NCBI RefSeq assembly: GCF_000166715.1
Contig: NZ_AEMI01000003.1
Span: forward strand, 62,001-126,000
Direction of reading: 5' to 3'
Source of the DNA: Leuconostoc gelidum subsp. gelidum KCTC 3527
GTDB lineage: Bacteria > Bacillota > Bacilli > Lactobacillales > Lactobacillaceae
DNA: 64,000 nucleotides
The position numbers and the translations under genes were made by a program. This document shows positions 9,359 to 17,868 of this stretch, piece after piece (position 1 is the first letter of the stretch; every line of letters starts with the position of its first letter). The notes under the pieces were generated by a model. The model ran no database searches, was not told the DNA's origin, and saw nothing but the letters and a program-made list of their open reading frames with translations.

Positions 9359-9395
9359 AAAGAGAAGTCGTACTAGCCGCTTCTCTTTTATTTTT
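9359..9395 (+). terminator. Hairpin between precursor-like gene and YcaO gene
   Basis: AAAGAGAAG (9359-9367) pairs with CTTCTCTTT (9380-9388) around a 12-base loop and is followed by TTATTTTTTT. It is probably a partial terminator that lowers expression of the downstream enzymes relative to the first gene. Confidence 0.65.
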
Positions 9396-9417
9396 TTAAT
9401 TTAAAATGAGGTGTTAA

Positions 9418-10449
9418 ATGTCAGAAATAAATTTAATGAGGGTTCCTAATTTCGGAATTGAAGGTTTTGTAACATTCAAAGAAAAAAATAATATGTCATT
9501 CAGACCTTCGGCCACTCATACAACGGATAACATTGCATACTCGAATGCTTTGTCTGAATTATTGGAAGAAAGAGATATGACCAATTACGTTCCAATAAAA
9601 ATGAGAGGAGAAGCAAATTCAGATTTTTATAGAAATTTAGAAATTATTGGAGATACAAATTGGTATAATTTAGAAAAACAATATGTTGAGCTTAAAAACG
9701 TTAGTGATCCATCGGATGTTGTTTTGTTTCCAAAAGAATTGGTATTATTTAAATCAAATTATGATTTGCATGAAAAAAATCAACTACATTGGTCTAGTTC
9801 TGAAGGATATTCTCATGATATCAATAAAATAACAGCTTTAAATAAAGGTAAATCTGAAATTATTGAACATCACACAAAAATGTTTTGGTGGTTTGGACGG
9901 TCTAAAATTATTGAAAAAATACGAGTGAAATCTAGTGTGTTTGATAAATTAAAAAAACAAAAAATTATAAAATCGGTTCGTGTTTTTGAAATACTGGAAT
10001 CCAATCAATTTTCATATTCAACAATTATGGCGGTCTTGGAGACAACTACTTTTCCTTTTTTATCTGTCGGATTTGGCACCAATACTGATGAAAGAAATGC
10101 GATGAACCATGCTCTTTTAGAAGCTATTCACACTTTTCGCGGTGAAAATTGGTATAATTTATCGCAAGTAATGATACCTCATGGATTTAGTAAAGATTTT
10201 TGGAACCGAGTTGACAATAGTTTGCTGAATGTCCGAATTAATTCTGAGGAAAGAAAGAGTAACAGTTTACAACCAACGTTTTACTATCTAACAGTTGGCA
10301 ACAGTTCAAAAGGATTTACAACTCGAGTTTACTCTCCTGAGTTACAGCCTCTGATTTCAAATCAATTTGTTCCATTTTACTTTCCAGAGTTGTGTACAAC
10401 CAAAAACGTTGCGTTGCGTGAAAAGTATAGGGGAACTCCTTTTATATGA
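9418..10449 (+). CDS. Divergent YcaO-domain protein (RiPP backbone-modifying enzyme)
   Basis: Protein of 343 residues. Three repeated elements of the YcaO fold can be seen in order. The first is SATHTTD...ALSELLEERDM (about 33-54), like the first sA..Ea.ER element. The second is SSSEGYS...SEIIEHH (about 125-151), like snGlAaG..EviERd. The third is GFGTNTDERNAM then ALLEAIHTFRG (about 217-241), like the last A..ALlEa.qsR element. The Glu and Arg positions that bind ATP-Mg in the family appear kept. YcaO enzymes activate peptide amides with ATP to form azolines, thioamides or amidines. No E1-like (ocin-ThiF or C-domain) partner gene and no PxPxP C-terminus are visible, so it is probably a stand-alone type. 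Its stop overlaps the MFS start (ATGA). Confidence 0.72.
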   Translation: MSEINLMRVPNFGIEGFVTFKEKNNMSFRPSATHTTDNIAYSNALSELLEERDMTNYVPIKMRGEANSDFYRNLEIIGDTNWYNLEKQYVELKNVSDPSDVVLFPKELVLFKSNYDLHEKNQLHWSSSEGYSHDINKITALNKGKSEIIEHHTKMFWWFGRSKIIEKIRVKSSVFDKLKKQKIIKSVRVFEILESNQFSYSTIMAVLETTTFPFLSVGFGTNTDERNAMNHALLEAIHTFRGENWYNLSQVMIPHGFSKDFWNRVDNSLLNVRINSEERKSNSLQPTFYYLTVGNSSKGFTTRVYSPELQPLISNQFVPFYFPELCTTKNVALREKYRGTPFI

Positions 10450-11687
10450 ATAAAAATTTTATTAAAATAATTTTAAATGACGGTGTTGTAACTGTCGCTA
10501 CACAAACTTTTAATTTATTTTTAATTTGGTATTTTGCGGTAAAATTACATCGACAAGATATGGTCGCCTTGCTTGGCATGTTGCAAATTATCGAGATAGG
10601 TGGTGGACCTATTGGTGGAGCTGTTGCTGATATGGTGAACCCAGCTAAAATTTTGAAATGGGTATCTTTAATTCGTATATGTGTGACTGGCATTTTGCTT
10701 TTCTCACTGTTTCAAACGCGTATTAACGGTATAATATTGCTATTACTCATTTTTTCAACTTTAAATTCGCTAATTTCAGTTTTTTATTCATCAGCAGTAG
10801 AGGTATCAACATATAAATTTGCTAAAAATGAAGGTGAAAGAGTAAAGAACAACGCAGGATTTTCTGCTGTTTCTGGAATTTCTAGCATTCTGTCAGGATC
10901 GTTATTGGCAGTTATGATAACTTATTTAGATTTAAAATCATCAACTATATTAATTATATTTTTAATAATTTTATCTGCAATTGGAATTTTAAATATTTCA
11001 ACTGCAAAAAATGTAATTCCTGATGTGATAAATAATAGTGATGTAAATTTTAAGTTTAACGAAGCAGTTAGCAGTACTTTCAAAGGGCTAAGGAATATAT
11101 TGCATGAGCCTATAATTCAAACGGTTATTCCATATGCATTGATAATGAATTTTTTGTATTGGACTTTTTGGTATATTCAGCCATTATACTTAAATTACAA
11201 AATACCAAATATCAAGTATGCTTTTTCCCTTCAACAAATTGTCATTTCCGTTGCTAGTGTTATAGCCACACTTGTTATTCAACGTAAGCATACTTTGATC
11301 ATGAATTACAAAGGTCACTATCGTTTGTTACTACTGATTCAGAGTGGAGCTTTATTTTTATTGTCATTGTTATATGAATTCATTAATAGTGAGAAAATCT
11401 TGATTACTGGATTGATTTGTTTTTGGGCTTTGTACAGCTTGTTTAACAGTTTCACTGGCATTATTCTTATCACACTACTACAAGAAAAAATTGATAACAA
11501 AATTCTAGGAACTACTCTGGGGACAATATTTACCTTACTGATGGTGACTGCACCTTTAGCAGCGATTGCTTCAAAAACAGTGCCAGTCAAATCGATTAGT
11601 TTAATTATATTAACGGGACTAATGGTTGTTAGTTTGTTGTACTCTCTAACTGACAAAAGATTCTTGGAGGTTTTACATGATGATTGA
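10446..11687 (+). CDS. MFS efflux transporter of the YcaO locus
   Basis: Membrane protein of 413 residues with about 12 hydrophobic segments. The loop after helix 2 reads GGPIGGAVADMVNPAKILKW, a weakened MFS motif A like that of Mef-type macrolide exporters. It is translationally coupled on both sides: its ATG overlaps the YcaO stop, and the ABC-F start lies within its last codons. It most likely exports the peptide made by the upstream genes and may add self-resistance. The sequence is unusually rich in Ile and Leu and AT, unlike the flanking metabolic genes, which hints at horizontal transfer. Confidence 0.78.
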   Translation: MNKNFIKIILNDGVVTVATQTFNLFLIWYFAVKLHRQDMVALLGMLQIIEIGGGPIGGAVADMVNPAKILKWVSLIRICVTGILLFSLFQTRINGIILLLLIFSTLNSLISVFYSSAVEVSTYKFAKNEGERVKNNAGFSAVSGISSILSGSLLAVMITYLDLKSSTILIIFLIILSAIGILNISTAKNVIPDVINNSDVNFKFNEAVSSTFKGLRNILHEPIIQTVIPYALIMNFLYWTFWYIQPLYLNYKIPNIKYAFSLQQIVISVASVIATLVIQRKHTLIMNYKGHYRLLLLIQSGALFLLSLLYEFINSEKILITGLICFWALYSLFNSFTGIILITLLQEKIDNKILGTTLGTIFTLLMVTAPLAAIASKTVPVKSISLIILTGLMVVSLLYSLTDKRFLEVLHDD

Positions 11688-13071
11688 CGTAAAAAATATC
11701 TCATTTCAATTCGATCAAGGTAATATTGTATTTGACAATATAAACTTCAGGCTTTCAGAAGGTCATATCGGCATTGTTGGCGATAATGGAGTCGGTAAAA
11801 CAACATTAATAAATTTAATTAGTGGTAGATTATTACCCCAAAAAGGAACGATATCATTAGAGGGCAAAGTAAAAATAGTCTCGCAATTTAATGATTGGGA
11901 AGATTACCATAGTCCTGGTGAGTTACAACTGCAACGATTAAAAGATGCTGTATTTTCTAATCCTGATATTTTATTGCTAGATGAACCAACTTCAAATTTA
12001 GATAAGAATGGCATTAAGGTGTTATCTGGATTGATTAGGCATTTTTCTGGTATAGTACTCTTGATTAGTCATGATTTTGACTTTCTAGACTCTACTACTG
12101 ATAACATCTTATTGATTGAAAACCGTCGGGCTGAACTATATGAGCAAAAATTTGAGGATTTTCAGCTAGAGTACGAAAAGAAACGACATAAAGAATTTCA
12201 GATGTATGAAGTACAAAAAAAGCAAAAAAATCAACAACGCAAATCAGTTCAGCGACTCCAGGAAAAGTCTCAACGATCCAAAAAAGTAAGAGGCATATCA
12301 AATTCAGACAAAAAAGCTAAAGGTCTGGCTGGTAAATATGACAAAGTTCAGAATCGACTAGCGACTTCAGCAAAAAACATGAGACAAGCGCTCAATGATA
12401 ATCATTATGATTCGAAGCCATTTACCAAAATAGGATTAAAGATACTAAGTTATTATCAAAATTCCGGAAAAATATCGATGCAGTTGTCGTTTATCAATGT
12501 CAAGGTTAATGAAAACTATTTAGTAAATTCACCATTTAAAATCAATATTAAGTCTGGACATGTTTTATCTTTGCTTGGTGATAACGGCGTAGGAAAAACA
12601 TCGCTACTTGATAAATTATTTCAAAAATTAGATGAAAAAAATGTACACGTGAACTATTTCCATCAAAATATAAATCAAGATTGGTGTTCGTCAATTCCTT
12701 TAATAACACAACTTATGAATAAATCAGGGATTCGCGAGGAAATTATTTTAGAAGTTGCTGGGGCTCTGGGAGTTAATCGAGAAATGTTAACTCGAAGTCC
12801 AAATAAATTAAGTGGAGGACAGTTGCTAAAAGTACAACTAATATTGTGCTTAATTTCAGCGTTTGACGTGCTAATATTAGATGAACCAACCAACTATCTT
12901 GACTATGATGGCGTAGTGGCCTTGACAACATACATTAATGACAGCAAAGCGGCGTTGGTAATAGTATCACACGATAAGCGATTTATTGAAAATGTGACAA
13001 CAGATGTTGTTGTTATTGAAAACAAGAAAGTAGTGGATTATTTGACGTTACAAGATTACTTTAACTCATAG
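11677..13071 (+). CDS. ABC-F ATPase, probable ribosome-protection protein
   Basis: Soluble twin-ATPase protein of 464 residues with no membrane segment. NBD1 has Walker A GDNGVGKTT (about 36-44), the signature variant SPGELQLQRL and Walker B ILLLDEPTSNLD. NBD2 has GDNGVGKTS (about 300-308), LSGGQLLKVQL and LILDEPTNYLD. Between them is a basic interdomain linker of about 90 residues (EKKRHKEFQMYEVQKKQKNQ onward). This architecture is that of antibiotic-resistance ABC-F proteins such as Vga, Lsa and VmlR, whose linker reaches the peptidyl-transferase centre to dislodge drugs. GGAGG stands 6 bases before ATG 11677; a second ATG is at 11680. In this operon it is the likely self-immunity gene, pointing to a ribosome-targeting product. 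Confidence 0.85.
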   Translation: MMIDVKNISFQFDQGNIVFDNINFRLSEGHIGIVGDNGVGKTTLINLISGRLLPQKGTISLEGKVKIVSQFNDWEDYHSPGELQLQRLKDAVFSNPDILLLDEPTSNLDKNGIKVLSGLIRHFSGIVLLISHDFDFLDSTTDNILLIENRRAELYEQKFEDFQLEYEKKRHKEFQMYEVQKKQKNQQRKSVQRLQEKSQRSKKVRGISNSDKKAKGLAGKYDKVQNRLATSAKNMRQALNDNHYDSKPFTKIGLKILSYYQNSGKISMQLSFINVKVNENYLVNSPFKINIKSGHVLSLLGDNGVGKTSLLDKLFQKLDEKNVHVNYFHQNINQDWCSSIPLITQLMNKSGIREEIILEVAGALGVNREMLTRSPNKLSGGQLLKVQLILCLISAFDVLILDEPTNYLDYDGVVALTTYINDSKAALVIVSHDKRFIENVTTDVVVIENKKVVDYLTLQDYFNS

Positions 13072-13542
13072 TAACTTTTATTAAAAAGTTTGTAAATACG
13101 AATTGCACTAATAAGCTCAGCAAAATTTACCGTTAAATTTCTATCAAAAGTTATCACGTGATTAGGATACAAGCAATAATGTATTACCATCAAATGATTG
13201 GTTATGAAAGTAATTAAAATTGATAGAAACATCGTTAAATAAATATTTTTTTGTACTATACTGTTCGGTAAGATAAATTAAAGTTCTTTGCTGTGTCTTT
13301 TACTGTATGTGTCAAATAATATTCATTATGTTAAGTTACTTTATTTCGGTTTCTCTTAATTATGGCTATATTAAACCAAATGCAATTAATAGCGGAAAAA
13401 ATAAATTAAAAAAGAAGTGTTTCCAAAATAACTTTTTTAGATTTTTAGCGGCCTCTTTTTGGACGCCTTGAATGTAGCTAGCATGTAAATAGTACTTCTT
13501 AGTATATAAAAAGACACCTAAATATATACAGAAATGCTTGTA

Positions 13543-13607
13543 TACGGAAAATCTAGACTGTTTTATTTTGAGAACAGAACCCGAGATAATTAAGTACAGG
13601 ATTTTTT
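13543..13607 (+). mobile_element. Solo IS3-type terminal sequence (remnant)
   Basis: About 65 bases match, with scattered differences, the sequence immediately upstream of the decayed transposase at 22490-22557. Shared blocks include ACTGTTTTATTT-like and CCGAGATAATTAAGT followed by CAGG and a T-run. The orientation is the same as the other copy. No transposase remains here. Confidence 0.55.
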
Positions 13608-13615
13608 AATTCTAA

Positions 13616-13664
13616 AAATAACACCTACTGAAAAACTGGCGCCAATTTTAGTAGGTGTTATTTA
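13616..13664. terminator. Intrinsic terminator-like hairpin
   Basis: AAATAACACCTACT pairs with AGTAGGTGTTATTT around a GC-rich loop. T-rich sequence occurs on both sides (better on the minus strand), so it could end the minus-strand lactonase transcript or act on both strands. Confidence 0.6.
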
Positions 13665-13803
13665 AGTCCGTCGTGTTCCAATTGTTAACTAATGTGTTAT
13701 TCCAAATAAAGCCACTTTAGCCAACACTTAGGCTTTATCATACCAAGAACAATAAACCATTTCATCAGCCGGCTTGTTCACGCGTTGGCTCCAAACTAAC
13801 TAC

Positions 13804-14808
13804 TTAAATAAACTTGATACAAACCGGCATATCTAGATTGTTTTTAGTTTTTATATACTCTAACCGCCCATCCAACACTTTAAACATTGAAATGGAGTTT
13901 GATTTTTGATTTGCGGAAAATAGATATTCACCACTCGTGTCGCATGAAATATCCCGCGGGAACATGCCAAAAGAACTAATATTCTGTATCAAATTCAATT
14001 TTAAATTAGATGATGTATATTCTAATTTAAATACAGATATTGAATCATGACCTCTATTTGAAACATATAGAAATTTTTGATCGAATGATAATTTTATCCC
14101 GCCGCATCCATTTTCTCCCACCCATTGGTCAGGAATTGTAGACACCAATTGTTCTAGAACTAAAGAGCCTTCAACATAGCTTAAAACAGCAACTTCACTT
14201 GACAGCTCTCCTAGCACAATAACGTGATGATTATCATTAGTAACGCATAGGTGCCTCGGTCCAAAACCATTGGGAAATTTGAATACATTGACACGATTTA
14301 ATAGTTTACCCGACTCCGATATATCAAAAATGATAGCCTCGTCCGTTCCTAAATCCAATACTATCAACCGTTTATCTGGCATTATACCGGCAAAGTGAAT
14401 GTGTGAGGTGTTTTGCTGTGGCAGTGTGCCTGTTCCGGCATTAATAAATGTGTCCGATAATTCTAAATAATTATTTGATGACAATTTATAAATATTTAAG
14501 CTCCCGCCATTATAGTTACTAGCTAATAACAATGCGCCTTGAATATTAATGTGCACTGGGGCAGGGGAGAACGATAGATGCTTCGTAAGATTATGAAGTG
14601 TCTTATTTTTTAAATCAAATACCCCAACTCCTCCCATGCTTTTTTCTGCAATCGCCGTGTAAACAGTCCCAGTATTTGATATATCAAAATATGTTGCTGA
14701 ATCCACATCTGTTAAGAGAAACGGTTCAGATAAATGGCCTGAATCCGTGTCAAACCTCAACATATAGATGCCTCGTTGATAACTACCAAAAATTATATTT
14801 TCTTTCAT
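13804..14808 (-). CDS. Lactonase-family beta-propeller protein (6-phosphogluconolactonase-like)
   Basis: Soluble protein of 334 residues of the seven-bladed lactonase family (YbhE/Pgl type, PF10282). Typical elements are the early FGSYQRGIYMLRFDTDSG, SHIHFAGIMPD, GPRHLCV, the late YVSNRGHDSISVF and FSANQKSNSISMFK. Such enzymes open sugar lactones such as glucono-lactone. It lies 19 bp behind a sugar-acid-type permease on the same strand and is divergent from an isomerase/dehydrogenase operon sharing the same operators, so a sugar lactone or sugar acid substrate is likely. No signal peptide is seen. Confidence 0.83.
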   Translation of the reverse strand: MKENIIFGSYQRGIYMLRFDTDSGHLSEPFLLTDVDSATYFDISNTGTVYTAIAEKSMGGVGVFDLKNKTLHNLTKHLSFSPAPVHINIQGALLLASNYNGGSLNIYKLSSNNYLELSDTFINAGTGTLPQQNTSHIHFAGIMPDKRLIVLDLGTDEAIIFDISESGKLLNRVNVFKFPNGFGPRHLCVTNDNHHVIVLGELSSEVAVLSYVEGSLVLEQLVSTIPDQWVGENGCGGIKLSFDQKFLYVSNRGHDSISVFKLEYTSSNLKLNLIQNISSFGMFPRDISCDTSGEYLFSANQKSNSISMFKVLDGRLEYIKTKNNLDMPVCIKFI

Positions 14809-14827
14809 AAGTTTATATCCTCAATTG

Positions 14828-16102
14828 TCACTTAAACATATATAGAGCTAATATCACATTTAACGCAGCTGACAGCCATCCATAGGGCACACCTGTTATT
14901 AAAAACTTTTTAACAGGAATTTTTGAGTCCTCAACTAACCATAAATTCCACGACTGCGTAATACATGTAGATATCGCGATTGAAACGGAGGGAATTAACA
15001 TTAAAGCAAAAGCAAAATATTGATTAAAAATTCCAGTACCTGCTAACACTGCAACTGTTGCTGAACCAGATCCCCACACCATGAGAGGGCCTCTAAATAA
15101 AGCTAATGGGGATAATATTATGATAGCTATAGCTAACACAGTAGGACTATTGGGAACAATAGAATTTAATACACCACTGAATTTAGCAGCATTTTTAACG
15201 GCCGTTGCACTGAACATTGTTAAAAATAATAGCATTATTATTAGTCCTGAGATATCAGTGATGGCAATTTTTATTGAACTATTAATAATGTTTAATGCCT
15301 GGTTATATGTTTTCAAATTCCCTGTAATTAACAAAACTATAGCTATAGCAAGCATCAATGCAGGAATTGGTTCCCATCCAAATACTAAATTCATGAAAAC
15401 AGGAAAGACAGGCATAACGTATGAAATTTTTGGTACGTTGAATTTATTTTGTGATTGAGATTCATCTTGTTTCGCTTCATTTTTGTGAATTGTTCGTGAA
15501 TGCAATAAAATAAACAACGTTACGACAGCGAGTTGAATAAACATAGCTGAAAAACCAAACGCCAAATACTTTGCACCATAAACAACCTTTGGAAAAAATA
15601 TCTGTAGTTGTTTAATGATTACGATATTAACATACATAGCTGACCCAATAGATAGTGAAAAAGCAACTACAGCAATGTGTTTTGGTAACCCTAAAGAGGT
15701 TAATACCGGTATTAAAATGACAGCAAGCGCTATTACAGCGCCTACACCATATGAACTAGTAAAAATAAGTGACGTCACTAAACAAATTAAAATAGATGCG
15801 ATGACTGGGTGTTTATAACTCACCTTTACGGTTTCATAACTAATCGATCCTGCAATTCCTGTGTCAACTAAAATACGGCCAAACCAAGAACCAAAAATAA
15901 TGACCATAATTGTTGAGCCATAATCAAGGGCTGGCTTTGAAAAGATCTCAACTATTGCCGTTTTTAAAGGAATGCCACCAATTATGGTCCAGAGGATGGC
16001 CATAACCAAAAACCCCAGCATAATATTGCCACCTCTCATTACGAAGAACACGAAACCTAGAAACGTTAAAATCAATAATATTCCAATAATTGTATTAACC
16101 AT
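14828..16102 (-). CDS. Organic/sugar-acid permease (ion transporter superfamily, GntP/CitMHS-like)
   Basis: Integral membrane protein of 424 residues with about 11-12 hydrophobic segments. The re-entrant-like pieces TSSYGVGAVIALAVIL (about 115-131) and FRGPLMVWGSGSATVAVLAG (about 340-360) are duplicated halves typical of the ion transporter superfamily that takes up gluconate, citrate or dicarboxylates. A charged loop (EAKQDESQSQNK) divides the halves. Its promoter region contains a GGTTAACC operator and a cre-like site, which suits an inducible carbon-source carrier. The exact substrate cannot be told from sequence alone. Confidence 0.7.
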   Translation of the reverse strand: MVNTIIGILLILTFLGFVFFVMRGGNIMLGFLVMAILWTIIGGIPLKTAIVEIFSKPALDYGSTIMVIIFGSWFGRILVDTGIAGSISYETVKVSYKHPVIASILICLVTSLIFTSSYGVGAVIALAVILIPVLTSLGLPKHIAVVAFSLSIGSAMYVNIVIIKQLQIFFPKVVYGAKYLAFGFSAMFIQLAVVTLFILLHSRTIHKNEAKQDESQSQNKFNVPKISYVMPVFPVFMNLVFGWEPIPALMLAIAIVLLITGNLKTYNQALNIINSSIKIAITDISGLIIMLLFLTMFSATAVKNAAKFSGVLNSIVPNSPTVLAIAIIILSPLALFRGPLMVWGSGSATVAVLAGTGIFNQYFAFALMLIPSVSIAISTCITQSWNLWLVEDSKIPVKKFLITGVPYGWLSAALNVILALYMFK

Positions 16103-16123
16103 TTTTATTCCTTTCTATGGACG

Positions 16124-16133
16124 CGGTTAACCG
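16124..16133. promoter_or_regulatory. Operator 1 of the sugar-acid locus
   Basis: CGGTTAACCG, a perfect 10-base palindrome just before the permease start on the minus strand. The same core recurs at 16251. It is a likely binding site of the LacI-type regulator encoded at 18960, since LacI-family operators are often short palindromes with a central CG or TA step. Confidence 0.6.
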
Positions 16134-16192
16134 AACCAAATAAAACTATATTACAATATTCACAAATAGTCAATACATTATTAAATAAACAT

Positions 16193-16206
16193 TGTAAACG
16201 CTTACT
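16193..16206. promoter_or_regulatory. cre-like catabolite-response site
   Basis: TGTAAACGCTTACT matches the CcpA cre consensus at nearly all positions. It lies in the middle of the divergent promoter region and suggests repression of the sugar-acid genes by preferred sugars. Confidence 0.65.
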
Positions 16207-16250
16207 CTTGTTTTTTTATTTAAGTAGTATTATACTTTATTTGTTACATA

Positions 16251-16260
16251 TGGTTAACCG
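16251..16260. promoter_or_regulatory. Operator 2 of the sugar-acid locus
   Basis: TGGTTAACCG repeats the GGTTAACC core of the site at 16124, 127 bp away on the other side of the divergent region. Together they suit a looping LacI-family repressor. Confidence 0.58.
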
Positions 16261-16298
16261 ATACCACAATAATTATTAAGTGAAAGTAGGAATAAAAG

Positions 16299-17045
16299 AT
16301 GAATAGACAAAATATTGTTTTAAATACTTTGCTATTAAAGGATGAATTTGAAAAGGGGAGATCGCAGTCCCAACTCGTTAATGATTTAATTAATCAGCTA
16401 TCAGTTTCTAACATTGAAATTCGAAGAGAATTTAACGCAGACACTTTCTCAGAATTAGTAGCAATTCGAAAAATTTATCTAGAACAAAACACAGAATTTT
16501 TTTATTCTGTACCAGATAATTTATTCTTGAACAAACATCTTAATCCAAAGTTGTTTCAATATGTTGGTGAATCACAATTCATGGGTGTTAAACATCTCAA
16601 AATGACATTGGGTGACTGGCATAGTAGTATGTTCAAAGAATTGTCCTATCTGTCTAAAATATTGCCTGCCAATATAGAATTAAATATTGAAAATGATCAA
16701 ACACGTGCTAATAGTGATATTGAACTATTAAATGATTTTTTTGAAACAGCAAATCAAAATAATATCAACATCGGTTTTGTCAATGACATTGGGAACTGGA
16801 TTTTTACAGATCAAGATGTTTATAACTGCTCAATTTCTCTAAGCAGGTACACTAGATTTGTTCATCTAAAAAACTATAAAAAAATTCAAGATTCAGTCGA
16901 TACCACACCGTTTTACGATGGTGAAATTAATTGGGAAAAAATCATTAAACTGTTTTCTGATGATTTGCCTATCGCATTGGAATATCCGTCAACTATGGAG
17001 AATATTCTAAATGACATCAATGTTTTCAAAACGTCAAAAGTATAA
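16299..17045 (+). CDS. Sugar phosphate isomerase/epimerase-like TIM-barrel protein
   Basis: Soluble protein of 248 residues of the xylose isomerase-like/AP endonuclease 2 superfamily. Family signs are ELNIENDQT (metal-binding Glu region), GFVNDIGNW, RFVHLKNYKK (metal-binding His near residue 190) and a C-terminal IALEYPST with an acidic residue. It is somewhat short for the family (usually 260-290). It heads the plus-strand operon of the sugar-acid locus, before an SDR and a hydroxyacid dehydrogenase. It probably isomerises or epimerises the imported sugar acid. Confidence 0.72.
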   Translation: MNRQNIVLNTLLLKDEFEKGRSQSQLVNDLINQLSVSNIEIRREFNADTFSELVAIRKIYLEQNTEFFYSVPDNLFLNKHLNPKLFQYVGESQFMGVKHLKMTLGDWHSSMFKELSYLSKILPANIELNIENDQTRANSDIELLNDFFETANQNNINIGFVNDIGNWIFTDQDVYNCSISLSRYTRFVHLKNYKKIQDSVDTTPFYDGEINWEKIIKLFSDDLPIALEYPSTMENILNDINVFKTSKV

Positions 17046-17063
17046 AACTACGAGGAATATACA

Positions 17064-17849
17064 ATGGAAAAAGAAGAACAATATTTTAGTCAAAAAGTAT
17101 TTGATTTAACAGAAAAAGTAGCCATCGTAACCGGAGGTGCGAGTGGTCTTGGATCTTACTACACCAAAGCGCTATTGTCTTCTGGGGCAAGCGTATTAGT
17201 GGTCTCATATGACGATAAAGGCGTGAGGGAAATGGCATCATTTGCCTCTGAATTTACTGGTAAAATTGAATTCTTACAATTAGATATTACAAAAAAAGAC
17301 GCCGCTATAACTGTGGCAAACGAAGTTATCAAACGGTTTGGTAAAGTCGATATTTTGATTAACAATGCTGGCATACAAATCAGAAATGATTGGCAAGTAT
17401 TTAAAGACGCGGACTGGGAAAAAGTTATTAATTTAAATTTAAACGCAGTTTATTATTTGTCACACGAAATTGCTAAAGTTATGAATAAAGAGAACGGCGG
17501 TAAAATTATAAACATCGGTTCCATGCAATCTTTCCGTGCTGGCAAGTATATTTTCCCATATACAGCTAGTAAGCACGGCGTTATTGGTTTAACGAAATCG
17601 TACGCTGATGCCCTAGCACCTCTTAATATTCAGGTAAATGCTATTGCTCCCGGATATATTGACACACCAATGACAAAACCGCTACAAGAAGATAAAGAAA
17701 GAAATACTGAAATTCTTTCTCATATTCCTGCAGGACACTGGGCTGATCCATCAGAACTCATGGGTGCTATTATTTTCTTGTCAAGTAGTGCTTCAAACTA
17801 CATTACTGGGATTACGCTTCCAGTAGATGGTGGCTACTTACTTCGTTAA
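17064..17849 (+). CDS. SDR dehydrogenase, KduD/gluconate 5-dehydrogenase-like
   Basis: Classical short-chain dehydrogenase of 261 residues. The cofactor motif TGGASGLG (about 23-30), NNAGIQ, catalytic Ser in NIGSMQSF and YTASK (Tyr/Lys, about 167-171) are intact. The APGYIDTPMT and IPAGHWADPSEL segments resemble 2-dehydro-3-deoxy-D-gluconate 5-dehydrogenase and gluconate 5-dehydrogenase. An ACGAGGA site precedes the ATG. Its neighbours (isomerase, D-hydroxyacid dehydrogenase, lactonase) support oxidation or reduction of a hexuronate or aldonate intermediate. Confidence 0.82.
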   Translation: MEKEEQYFSQKVFDLTEKVAIVTGGASGLGSYYTKALLSSGASVLVVSYDDKGVREMASFASEFTGKIEFLQLDITKKDAAITVANEVIKRFGKVDILINNAGIQIRNDWQVFKDADWEKVINLNLNAVYYLSHEIAKVMNKENGGKIINIGSMQSFRAGKYIFPYTASKHGVIGLTKSYADALAPLNIQVNAIAPGYIDTPMTKPLQEDKERNTEILSHIPAGHWADPSELMGAIIFLSSSASNYITGITLPVDGGYLLR

Positions 17850-17868
17850 AGATGAAAGGAAAAATTTT

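Larger units (their letters stand above)
13072..13803. other. Gene-poor junction with mobile-element debris
   Basis: About 730 bases without a supported gene. It holds a short AT-rich inverted repeat just after the ABC-F stop (about 13073-13091), a solo IS3-like end (13543-13607), a strong hairpin (13616-13664) and an imperfect stem AATAAAGCC...GGCTTTAT near 13709-13741. On the minus strand a short open stretch encoding a tail ending KPADEMVYCSWYDKA can be read just past the lactonase gene (about 13735-13800), perhaps the end of a lost gene. Confidence 0.45.
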
